Positions 8,301 to 15,848 of a stretch of 64,000 nucleotides of DNA are shown here, piece after piece. The translations under genes and the position numbers were made by a program. Source of the stretch: Chryseobacterium soldanellicola (GTDB lineage: Bacteria > Bacteroidota > Bacteroidia > Flavobacteriales > Weeksellaceae); assembly GCF_900100115.1 (NCBI RefSeq), contig NZ_FNKL01000003.1:806001-870000 (forward strand), read 5' to 3'. The notes under the pieces are model-generated. The model did not search any database. It was not told where the DNA came from and saw only the letters and a list, made by a program, of their open reading frames with translations. Within the stretch, counting starts at the first letter, position 1, and the number at the start of each line of letters is the position of its first letter.

Positions 8301-8913
8301 TTTTAAACTCAATGGTTTGATTTCCATCCTCGTCTGTAATGCTATTTTTATACAATTGACCTGTTCCATATGATCCAGATTGTGTTATACTGGATTCAGA
8401 AGTGGAATAATTAAATGTAGCAACATACTTTTTAACATCTCCATCTATATTAGCATTATAATCAAATTGTACAGGTTTTGTATCCCAAGCATTACCAACT
8501 TGCTTTTGTTGTAAAACTCTATCTAAAGGAGAGCTTTCTAATATCTTTTCTGAATAGATCTTCTCTGTTCCATAGGGTGTATTTGTGGCATTAGCCAGTG
8601 GCGTTGGAACAACTGCTCCGTTCAACGTCTGAGACTGTGGAACAGGCAAATAATCTTTTACTTGCCTGCCAAAGTTATCATATTCAATATAGGTAACAAC
8701 GTCTTTTCCCTGAGGTGATGCCTTTACATTAACTACCTGTTTAGGTCTTCCCAAGCCATCGAAATACTGAACAGTTTCTGAGGTTCTAGGATTTGAAAGA
8801 GTAGGATCTGATAAATATGTTTTACTGTAAACATAGTTTTCTGTATTAGATAATTGTCCCTGAGCTAAACCTGACAATAGTAAAGCTCCTATTGGGAGTA
8901 ATATTTTTTTCAT
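5332..8913 (-). CDS. RHS/YD-repeat polymorphic toxin with DUF6443 N terminus
   Basis: A 1193-residue secreted protein. Residues 1-19 are a signal peptide ending in AQG. Residues 25-160 carry the DUF6443 pattern (YFDGLGRPKQ, VVTYIEYDNFGRQV). YD repeats run from about 200 to 880. The RHS-associated core lies at about 830-945 (YTDHLGNVRVSF, YNGKEIQESGMYDYGARFY, NNPISFIDPDGR). After the core comes a variable tail of about 250 residues whose end (YFRGMTFYRSMSQEAADVF, then ETFISPTRSFAEGY, about 1070-1118) resembles an ADP-ribosyltransferase-like fold; that assignment is tentative. It is the last gene of a three-gene operon headed by a type IX-sorted protein and is followed by a probable immunity gene. 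Confidence 0.88.
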   Translation of the reverse strand: MKKILLPIGALLLSGLAQGQLSNTENYVYSKTYLSDPTLSNPRTSETVQYFDGLGRPKQVVNVKASPQGKDVVTYIEYDNFGRQVKDYLPVPQSQTLNGAVVPTPLANATNTPYGTEKIYSEKILESSPLDRVLQQKQVGNAWDTKPVQFDYNANIDGDVKKYVATFNYSTSESSITQSGSYGTGQLYKNSITDEDGNQTIEFKNGQGQVLLVRKVNGTENVNTYYVYNDYDQLAYVIPPKASIITDVNTVLNDLCYQYKYDSRNRLVEKKLPGKGWEYMVYDKQDRLVATQDAVLKEKGQWLYTKYDQFGRVAITGIGTGNQRSVEQTTVDSFGSNNVTRVNTPFFNRQGIDVYYNNPDGSYPNSSNWVTLLSLNYYDAYPGYDFNPSFPTNISGETTLTDVPNTDGISTKGLPVMSLVKNIEDDNWTKDYTYYDKKARVVGKYSINHLGGRTKVDSKLDFAGIVKQTVTTHKRLDTDTDHVITENFEYDTQNRLLVHKHQVDSNPVEILTQNTYNELSQIINKKVGGIVASDPLQSIDYAYNIRGWMTKINDPANLSGKLFGYEMRYTNPIDSNIAPARYNGNIAEVDWKNSTENVLKRYNYEYDNLNRLKNAFYKEPTTGNSNYFDEYLTYDLNGNISNLKRTAIPISGATGTMVDNLDYIYSGNRLTQVIENQINSTGYEGGNNMIDYDLNGSMTNMKDKGIQSIIYNHLSLPDGFAITQNDPWGGTPVNFGLSYLYRADGIKIRKTYTTGGGRGQSTTNNYTDYLDGFQYSYAETLAPCTWCRTSVAYEEQAFLDPVILDPPPISVAWSLDFVPTSEGFYSFAENRYIYKYTDHLGNVRVSFTKDGHGALEVTNTNNYYAFGMNHIGGTKALLGGYQNYKYNGKEIQESGMYDYGARFYMPDLGRWGVVDPLAEQMRRYSPYNYAFNNPISFIDPDGRKGTDWVYNTESNSVYWNNSATSQASAGVNERYLGKNGTYTAENGSTTALYSDGTYTNNSIAGILPNLDPTIQAPYTMPADDGSYIRETPSLNTQEGAFANPAAQLASTMLTAIQEAPAAVAPELIAAKYFRGMTFYRSMSQEAADVFTQTGKMPAGTETFISPTRSFAEGYEGVTFKINIKHSTYADLLDIGVKDASSAHPFSSMPSVGKGWKSTNAFFKVEGNQLNVGLGNGKALDIFNSGIKSAKPIP

Positions 8914-8919
8914 CGTAAT

Positions 8920-11900
8920 TTAGTTTTTATCGTATTCAAAATTTAGTGTTGTTGACCCTGTTGGAGTACTACCACTTGTTGATCTTAAAGTCACATCTCC
9001 ACTTGGACCTATTGAAACACTCCATGATCCGTTAGTAGAGGATACACTAATACTTTTATAGGAAGTTGGTCTACATAATGTATCCAAAGTTCCGATGAAA
9101 ACTCCGTTAGACCAATTTGGAGCAGCTCCACCACCAGAATTCGTCAAAGGAAGGCTTAAAATTGCTTTAATATGACCAAAAGAAATTTCTTGAAATGAAG
9201 AATAATAAATATCGGCTAGATGAGTAGGCGTGATTGTACAAACATAAGGTGTACAATTAACGTTTGCATTTACATAACTCTGACCATTGGAATTAATATC
9301 ATTCTGAGCTTTCTGATCTGCATCTGCCTGACTTATTGTGGATGAATACTTTCCTACGAGAACAGTATATACTCCTGAGCCAGGAAGAGTTCCAGGACCA
9401 CAGTTAGTAGTTGAAAAAGATTGACTTTTTTCATTATTGTAATAAACAGCAGTAGCATAATTGTATTTATATTCCTTACTTGTTTTATTTTCAATATCTT
9501 CAACTTTTTCCAATCTGTTTGCCGAGTCATATTTGTAATTCTCTCTAATTCCTGATACTGACGTAATACTTTTAATACCAACAAGTGGGGCATGAGTATA
9601 GGTAGATATACTGTAATTTTTTAATTCTGGCTTATTTCTAAAATCTTTAAGTTTTGAAATTAGTTCAGATTCTGTTGTAGAATCAAAATGCAAATCAGAT
9701 TTTTTAACAATATCTAAATCTAAGTAAGAATTATTGTCATTACTATTCAGACCAAATGCTTGAGCGATTTGAGAATAACTAGCACCTTCAATTTTTGCTA
9801 TTGGCTGACTTTGTCTATATCCCCAAATAACAGTCACAGGAATGCCATTTTTTGCTGTATATTGTAATAAGTTACCTTTAGAGTCATATTTATCATAAGT
9901 AACCTCAGTAGCCATTAAGTTAGATTTTAAATCATAAGCTAATTCAGAACTAGGAAGGATACTCGAAGAATTTTCATATTTAAGTTCTTGTTTAAATAAT
10001 GTTTTGCCGTTTTTCTTCTTCTCAATTTCAACAGGTGTATTAAGTATGTTAACATCAATTAATTTCTGTACGGCTTTGTCTTTGGCATTTCTGAGGTATT
10101 CTTCCACTATATTACCACCAGAAACATTCTTTTTATATATTAATCTTGCATCATCATATGAGAAAAAATTTTCTTCCTTAACAGTCCCATTTGCAAAAGA
10201 ATCTTCTGTAAGATTAGATTTAACATTATTAAAATACCTTATGATATAATTTGAGGCAGTATAATGAGCTGTATAGAGGTTATCGCTACCATAGGTTGAA
10301 AATAATTTCTGGACTTTGAAAGAGTCTTTAATCTGATAATCATATAGATAACTTGTTTTTTTGATTGGAGAAGTTAATCCTTCTTTAAAATAATTTTCAG
10401 ACAATAATTTTCCTCTGCGTCCATCAAATGATTGGATATATGAATGAGGAAATTTTGTAAATTTTAAAAAATTTTGTGAGGATTGATCGGTGAAAGTATG
10501 ATCTGATTCCATAAATTTATCAGGAAAATCACTAAAATTAGTATATTTTCGTTCAATATACCCTTTTCCAACTGTTTGTTCAATAATTCTTGAGTAGCCT
10601 ATAACCGCTCCCGTATTGAAACCTATTCCAGAAGCTATTTCACTTCTAACAGAGTTTGCAGGTGTGGATATAAAATTGATTTGTCCCGATGATTTATTGT
10701 CTTCATTTATATATTTATATTTTACTTCCTTACTAACAGCATTTTGAGAATCAAAAAACTTCATCCCGCTTAGTCTTGTACTTCCTAAAATATATTTCTC
10801 TCCTTCGTATAGGAAATCATCATTTTCATAATTCAATTCTAATGCTCCTCCTGTTGGATAAGCTATTCTTTGCAACAAACCTAATTTGGAAATAGTAGTT
10901 GGCGTTCTATCAACCCCTCCAGTAATGGCATAGGAAACCTGATTTAATAGTTGAAATGGAAATAATTGATCCTTTGGAAGTGTCGGATAAAAATACATTT
11001 TAGAGCCTGGGTAATAATTAGGCTCATTTTCATGAAAATTATCTTTAGAAAAAATAAGATTGGAAGAGTTATTATTAAAATAACCTAAAAAATCAACTTT
11101 TGAAGAATTCCTTGGCGGAAAATTATTGCCATCATAATAAAATTTATAAGTCCCTAAACCTGAATCTGTCATTGAGTTTAGCTTCAAGCGTTTACAGTCA
11201 TAATCCCCAGAAGAACAATTGGCAGAATTAAAATAATCATAGCTAAAATCAGTTTGCTTAATAATGTTTCCATTTTTATTTTTCACCTGAATATTTGTCA
11301 ACCCATTTCCTGGATAATCAATTCGATTAAATGCATATGTAAAATCAATAGTTTCTTGATCAGTTATGATTTTTTTTAATCTTTTTGGAGCCAATAAAGA
11401 TGTAACCACTCTATTATACTTCATGGCAGGATTAGAATTAGAGTTCATTGTACCCAATTCAAAATTTCCAGCAACGGGATAATTTCCAAAATTTACATAT
11501 CCTAATGTAGTTAATGCAGGATGCTCATAAGAATTCACATATCCTTCATATTCAAAATTAATCTCTCTTCCTGAAAAAGGATCTTGAATTTTAGTAAGAT
11601 ACCAGTTATTAACTTGAAGTGATTGATGACTTAGTAAATCCTGTGGATATTCTGTTATAACAGAAGATTCAACATTATTAAAGGTATAAATATATCCATT
11701 CTCACCAGTGATTTCAAATTTATCTATTTGATAGAAGGAAGTGGCTTTACCTTGACTACCAAATGGATCACTTGCAAAACCACTGCATCCTGTTTTGACA
11801 GTTAAAATGGGATTATTATTAAGCTTAGCATTTGAATTAAAAAAATTAGCTTTCAAATGGGTGTCATCTGTTCTTGTTAAATAAAATTTATCACTTAATC

Positions 11901-12444
11901 CTGGAGCATTAAGATAATAAAAGTCAGGTGTTGAATCTGTCATAATATCATCATTCTCCCAGATCCTATCATTAAGACACATTGGTCCTGTGTTTGCCTG
12001 AGCAGTTTCTGTATTTAAAAATCCTTTAGACTGTCTGTGCCAAGCAAGTGATAGCTCAGGCTCAAATGTAGAATTTGTATAATAAGAATAAGTTTCAGTT
12101 AAATCATTCATATCATTAACTTTAACTGTTACACTGCCTCCAGCATTTAAATTCCAACCTAAGCCTACCGATGTAGCAATATCTGCAACTTTATTTCCTT
12201 TTGTATTATATGAAATGTCAATTGGGATTTTGAGCTTTCCGAAATTAATATTATAAACGGGAACAGAAATGTTGGTTTTTCCAATATAGTCGAGCTCAGG
12301 AAAATCAGCATACCTCATAATAGTCGCAACTTCTGGACTAGCAACATTCTGTATTTGCTTTTCCAATGAATTCTGCTGAGATTGATATTTTGTAAAAGCT
12401 AAAAGAGAAAGTAAAAGAATTACTTTAAATTTATTTTTTTTCAT
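8920..12444 (-). CDS. large secreted YD-repeat protein with DUF5977
   Basis: A 1174-residue protein with a signal peptide (MKKNKFKVILLLSLLAFTKYQSQ) followed by long YD-like beta repeats (for example LEKVEDIENKTSKEYKYNY near 980-1000). A DUF5977 segment lies near residues 1010-1070, recognisable by GKYSSTISQADADQKAQNDI and flanking cysteines. The tail is Ser/Thr/Gly-rich. There is no RHS core DPxGR and no toxin-like tail, so it is probably a companion or shell protein. It sits six bases from the RHS toxin gene and six bases from the type IX gene, clearly one operon. Confidence 0.8.
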   Translation of the reverse strand: MKKNKFKVILLLSLLAFTKYQSQQNSLEKQIQNVASPEVATIMRYADFPELDYIGKTNISVPVYNINFGKLKIPIDISYNTKGNKVADIATSVGLGWNLNAGGSVTVKVNDMNDLTETYSYYTNSTFEPELSLAWHRQSKGFLNTETAQANTGPMCLNDRIWENDDIMTDSTPDFYYLNAPGLSDKFYLTRTDDTHLKANFFNSNAKLNNNPILTVKTGCSGFASDPFGSQGKATSFYQIDKFEITGENGYIYTFNNVESSVITEYPQDLLSHQSLQVNNWYLTKIQDPFSGREINFEYEGYVNSYEHPALTTLGYVNFGNYPVAGNFELGTMNSNSNPAMKYNRVVTSLLAPKRLKKIITDQETIDFTYAFNRIDYPGNGLTNIQVKNKNGNIIKQTDFSYDYFNSANCSSGDYDCKRLKLNSMTDSGLGTYKFYYDGNNFPPRNSSKVDFLGYFNNNSSNLIFSKDNFHENEPNYYPGSKMYFYPTLPKDQLFPFQLLNQVSYAITGGVDRTPTTISKLGLLQRIAYPTGGALELNYENDDFLYEGEKYILGSTRLSGMKFFDSQNAVSKEVKYKYINEDNKSSGQINFISTPANSVRSEIASGIGFNTGAVIGYSRIIEQTVGKGYIERKYTNFSDFPDKFMESDHTFTDQSSQNFLKFTKFPHSYIQSFDGRRGKLLSENYFKEGLTSPIKKTSYLYDYQIKDSFKVQKLFSTYGSDNLYTAHYTASNYIIRYFNNVKSNLTEDSFANGTVKEENFFSYDDARLIYKKNVSGGNIVEEYLRNAKDKAVQKLIDVNILNTPVEIEKKKNGKTLFKQELKYENSSSILPSSELAYDLKSNLMATEVTYDKYDSKGNLLQYTAKNGIPVTVIWGYRQSQPIAKIEGASYSQIAQAFGLNSNDNNSYLDLDIVKKSDLHFDSTTESELISKLKDFRNKPELKNYSISTYTHAPLVGIKSITSVSGIRENYKYDSANRLEKVEDIENKTSKEYKYNYATAVYYNNEKSQSFSTTNCGPGTLPGSGVYTVLVGKYSSTISQADADQKAQNDINSNGQSYVNANVNCTPYVCTITPTHLADIYYSSFQEISFGHIKAILSLPLTNSGGGAAPNWSNGVFIGTLDTLCRPTSYKSISVSSTNGSWSVSIGPSGDVTLRSTSGSTPTGSTTLNFEYDKN

Positions 12445-12450
12445 TGTTGG

Positions 12451-14016
12451 TTATTTCTTAATCAATTTAGCATTAGCCGTTTTATTTGTATCAGTTTTTA
12501 TCGTAATCAGATAAGCCCCTTGAATTAAATTCTGGGTATTAATCTTTGTTACCTTATTCTTAGTTTTCAAACTTTGGAGTTGTCTTCCACCAATATCATA
12601 AAGAATGATTTCAGCATCTTTAAAGTCAAAACCAATTTCTACATAAGCGTAATCTGACACAGGGTTTGGATAGATTTTAATATCCTGTTTTACGATTAAC
12701 TGATCAATTTGTTTGTCTCCCAGTTTTACAATTTTCCAGTTCTCTTTTCCAAGTTCCTCGGCGCTCGTTCCTGCTAAAATAATCGAGCCGTCTCTGTTAA
12801 GCTTAATATCAGACAATCTCTCTTCCTTCTTTCTGGATTCTCCTTTCACATGTTTTCTCCACTGTTCATTACCGTTTTCATCCAAATAAAGCATCCAGAA
12901 AGTTTCATCGTCACTCTCAATCCTTCCTTCTGCCTGAGTATAACCACCGAGTAAAATCCCTTTGGTGAGATTTGCAGCTTCCCCTCCTTTGGAGGGGTTA
13001 GGGGAGGATATAACGCTCATTCCCATGAGTATATCCCTGTTTTTGAAGTTGTAAGATTTTTGCCAGATTTCTTCGCCTCTTTCGTTGAGTGAGATCAGCC
13101 ATAAATCCGTTCCTTCTTCGATTCCAACGGTTTTATTTCCTGATCTTTCAGAGCGACTTTCCCCACCAACTAAAAAGCCGTTTGATGTTAAGGCTAAAGT
13201 TCTTAAATGATCGTCTCCTTTTCCACCAAAATTCTTTTCCCATTCCACTTTTCCGTCTTTTGAAAGCTTAATGATCCAGTAATCGCCTTCTCCAAAGTTT
13301 TCCGTTTTCTTGGAGCCGTTTGCGCTGCTTCTTGAATACATTCCGAGTAAGGCACCGCCATCTTTTGTGGGAATCATTTTTTCAACCTCATCCAGACCTT
13401 TTCCTCCCAATACAATTTGAGAGGCTATGCCTCCGTTTTTATCGAGTTTTATAATTAAAACATCTTTTGAGCCATAACCTTTCGCTGAATTCTGAACATT
13501 TCCGGCCACAAAAAATCCTAAATCTGTGGTCTGAATGACAGATCTTGCTTCTTCATCTGAAGTTCCGCCGATTGTTTTCTGCCACATTTCATCTCCAAAT
13601 TCATTGATTCTGATCAGCCAAATGTCTGATCCACCTTTGGAATCTTCTTTTTTATCTAAAAATTTACCCGAAAATGACGTTCCTGAGATCAAAAATCCTC
13701 CTTCCTGAGTATTTACCGTAGCAGAGAGAAAATCATGGTTTTGTCCTGAGAAATATTTCTCCCAGACTTCTTCGCCTTGCCCGTTGAGTTTCACCAAATG
13801 GAAATCGTAGCCATTATTTTGCTTACTGCCTGCTGCCTGAAGCTTACTGCTCTGAATCGAGCTTCCTGTGATTAAATATTGCCCGTCAATGGTGGTGGTT
13901 ACCTGTGAAAGAAAATCCTGTGTATTGGATTTAATATCACGCTGCCAAACCACTTCCTGAGCTGATAGGCTCAAAAATGCGCACATGGTAAGTGCACTCA
14001 TAGAGAGTTTTTTCAT
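12451..14016 (-). CDS. type IX secretion substrate, beta-propeller-like repeats
   Basis: A 521-residue secreted protein. It has a signal peptide (residues 1-19, ending SAQ), then about seven blade-like repeats of the form GGxL..GxS....G..DxWLIKLN..GEExWQK, and a C-terminal type A sorting domain from about 445 (IKIYPNPVSDYAYVEI to the end). The sorting domain directs export by the type IX system. It is the first gene of the RHS operon, with a TAnnTTTG promoter upstream. Two low-identity inserts, SSPNPSKGGE and SSKLQAAGSKQ, match DNA repeats inserted in frame (12978-13010 and 13821-13852). Confidence 0.85.
   Translation of the reverse strand: MKKLSMSALTMCAFLSLSAQEVVWQRDIKSNTQDFLSQVTTTIDGQYLITGSSIQSSKLQAAGSKQNNGYDFHLVKLNGQGEEVWEKYFSGQNHDFLSATVNTQEGGFLISGTSFSGKFLDKKEDSKGGSDIWLIRINEFGDEMWQKTIGGTSDEEARSVIQTTDLGFFVAGNVQNSAKGYGSKDVLIIKLDKNGGIASQIVLGGKGLDEVEKMIPTKDGGALLGMYSRSSANGSKKTENFGEGDYWIIKLSKDGKVEWEKNFGGKGDDHLRTLALTSNGFLVGGESRSERSGNKTVGIEEGTDLWLISLNERGEEIWQKSYNFKNRDILMGMSVISSPNPSKGGEAANLTKGILLGGYTQAEGRIESDDETFWMLYLDENGNEQWRKHVKGESRKKEERLSDIKLNRDGSIILAGTSAEELGKENWKIVKLGDKQIDQLIVKQDIKIYPNPVSDYAYVEIGFDFKDAEIILYDIGGRQLQSLKTKNKVTKINTQNLIQGAYLITIKTDTNKTANAKLIKK
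12978..13010. repeat. REP-like palindrome inserted in frame in a CDS
   Basis: CCCCTCCTTTGGAGGGG (12981-12997) is a perfect 7-bp-arm palindrome followed by TTAGGGGAGG. From memory, this GC-rich unit resembles palindromes scattered through Flavobacterium and Chryseobacterium genomes. Here it is read in frame as SSPNPSKGGE inside the type IX protein. Confidence 0.7.
13821..13852. repeat. short repeat encoding SSKLQAAGSKQ in a CDS
   Basis: GCTTACTGC occurs twice 21 bases apart, separated by CTGCTGCCTGAA. The insert is read in frame as SSKLQAAGSKQ. It resembles the SKLQA-type microrepeats I associate with flavobacterial genomes. Confidence 0.5.
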
Positions 14017-14470
14017 TCCCGTGTTTATGTAGTGTTAATAGTTTATTTTTTTTAAAATCGTGCAAATTTATTATTTTACAGCGAGTTATACGTTCATGTT
14101 ACAATGATTTAATTCACCTTTTTGCTGTTATTTTTTTATTGTCTTATTATTTTTTTCTTTACTGGCTTTTTATTATCTAATTTTTTATGTTTTTACTCCA
14201 TTACGCTTTTATATCTTTTACGCAGGCACGTTAATATATACTCTTATACCTGTATCTATTTGCAAATATATTTCTCTAACGCGACAAACCGTGTCGTATT
14301 ATATTATTTAGATGCTTTTTTATTGTTCTTGGTTGGAATACAAATATAAAAGGCAGATACAATATGTATAACGCAATACCATATTGTAGATTTTTTTTAA
14401 GTATAATTTCTATTTTTGTTGTACTAACAATCACAAATAAGTATACCAACCAAAAAAAGTTATTCGACTC
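14017..14470. other. intergenic region between divergent genes
   Basis: 454 bases, extremely AT-rich, between the divergent RHS operon and the NUMOD4 gene. It holds the RHS operon promoter (14063-14070). I see no RNA gene or coding region: the short frames here have low-complexity F/L/Y-rich translations. Confidence 0.6.
14063..14070 (-). promoter_or_regulatory. -7 element of the RHS toxin operon
   Basis: TAAATTTG on the minus strand matches TAnnTTTG and is 47 bases upstream of the type IX gene start. No ideally spaced -33 TTG is visible. Confidence 0.5.
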
Positions 14471-15635
14471 ATGAAGATGCCCATAGAACTGGAAGATCAA
14501 TATGTGAAAGAAGTACTTTACAATACTTCCTTAGAAAACCTTCCCTATGAAGAGTGGAAGCCGATTGAAGGTTTTGAAAATTATGCAATTTCCAACTATG
14601 GACGCCTGAAAAGCCTGGAACGCCAGTCAACCTCATTATTCGGTAGAGAACGAATGATGCCTGAAAAGGTGATGAAGCTGATTTTTGTGAAAAGATTTAA
14701 CAAATACCTTCAAACTAGCTTTTACAATGTCCATTGTACCTTATCATCAGAAGGCGAAAAATATAGAAAATCGATTGCGCGTTTAGTTTATTATCATTTT
14801 TGTTGAAAAATTTGATTTAAGGGATCGTTCTCTTGCCATTATTTCCAAGGATGGGAACAGCCTGCATGTGCATAGCAGTAACCTACAGAAAATCTCAGCC
14901 AGCGAACGGAGACTTATCGTATACCGGATGAACAGGGCGAGAAACCGGGACGTCATTTATCAACAAGCGGTCAGTCAGTACACTATTGAAGGTGAATGGG
15001 TCGCTGATTTTAAAAGCATGTATGCCGCCGGGGAAGCGGCCGGTGTATTTCCCGAAAGTATCATGGATGTTATCCATAAGGAGTTCTTAACCGCCGGAGG
15101 GTTCCGGTGGTTTTTACAAAGCTGCAAACCCAAAAAAGAAGATTTTATAATCGCTGACAAGGTAGACACTTCAGGAAAACTACTCAATCTTTCTCTTTGG
15201 AAAAAGCTGGGGAAGCCTGCCATTGATAAAAAGAATCCGCCTCCGTGTATGAATTTATCGGTTAAAGATCTTCCCGGTGAACACTGGAAACCGATACCGG
15301 GCTTTGGAAACCGTTTTGCCATCTCTGATAAAGGAAGGATCAAACGGCTCAGCGGATGGATCTCTTCAGGAAGGAAAATCTTTTTGAGAGAACAGATCCT
15401 GTCCCAAATTATGGAAATTAATGGCAATACAAAATATTCTTTGTATTGTATTTTACGACATACGCGAGAAAGCAAACGCGCAACCATTACCAAACTGCTT
15501 TATTATTGTTTTGTAGAAGAATTTGATTTAAATGATAATACAATGGTTGTTGTTAATCAAAACGACCCGCTCTGGGATATTGATATTTCAAAACTCAAAT
15601 TACGTTCTATTTATCGCGTTCTTAAAGGGAAATAA
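14471..15635 (+). pseudogene. two-NUMOD4-domain protein without HNH, frameshifted
   Basis: Two frames join into one protein of about 387 residues if one T is removed from the T5 run at 14797-14801. This restores LVYYHFVEKFDLRDRS, which parallels LLYYCFVEEFDLND in the second half. NUMOD4 motifs are seen at residues 26-55 (EEWKPIEGFENYAISNYGR) and about 268-297 (EHWKPIPGFGNRFAISDKGR). NUMOD4 domains usually bind DNA next to an HNH nuclease in homing endonucleases, but no HNH motif is present here. The protein looks like an internal duplication. It stands alone between the RHS operon and the BREX operon. Function unknown. Confidence 0.65.
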
Positions 15636-15848
15636 ATCCCAAAAATCGGTTGGAGACGATAAAAAACCTATTAGATAGTCATACCTGTAAGAAGTTGATT
15701 TTAAAAATAGAATATCAAAATTCTTATATCTTCTTCAAAAATAACCATATATAAAAATCAAGTAGTTATGATTAAATGATACAAATAGGGTACGAATTTA
15801 TTGTTTGTAATATGATCGTGAAGTAGAGGTTTGACAGAAATATTTTCC

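Noticed and set aside
14122..14500. Short frames on both strands in the AT-rich gap
   Set aside because: Low-complexity F/L/Y-rich translations, no start signals, and overlap with the promoter region.
14975..15493. 172-residue frame opposite the NUMOD4 gene
   Set aside because: Antisense shadow; the plus strand carries two clear NUMOD4 motifs and the antisense translation has none.
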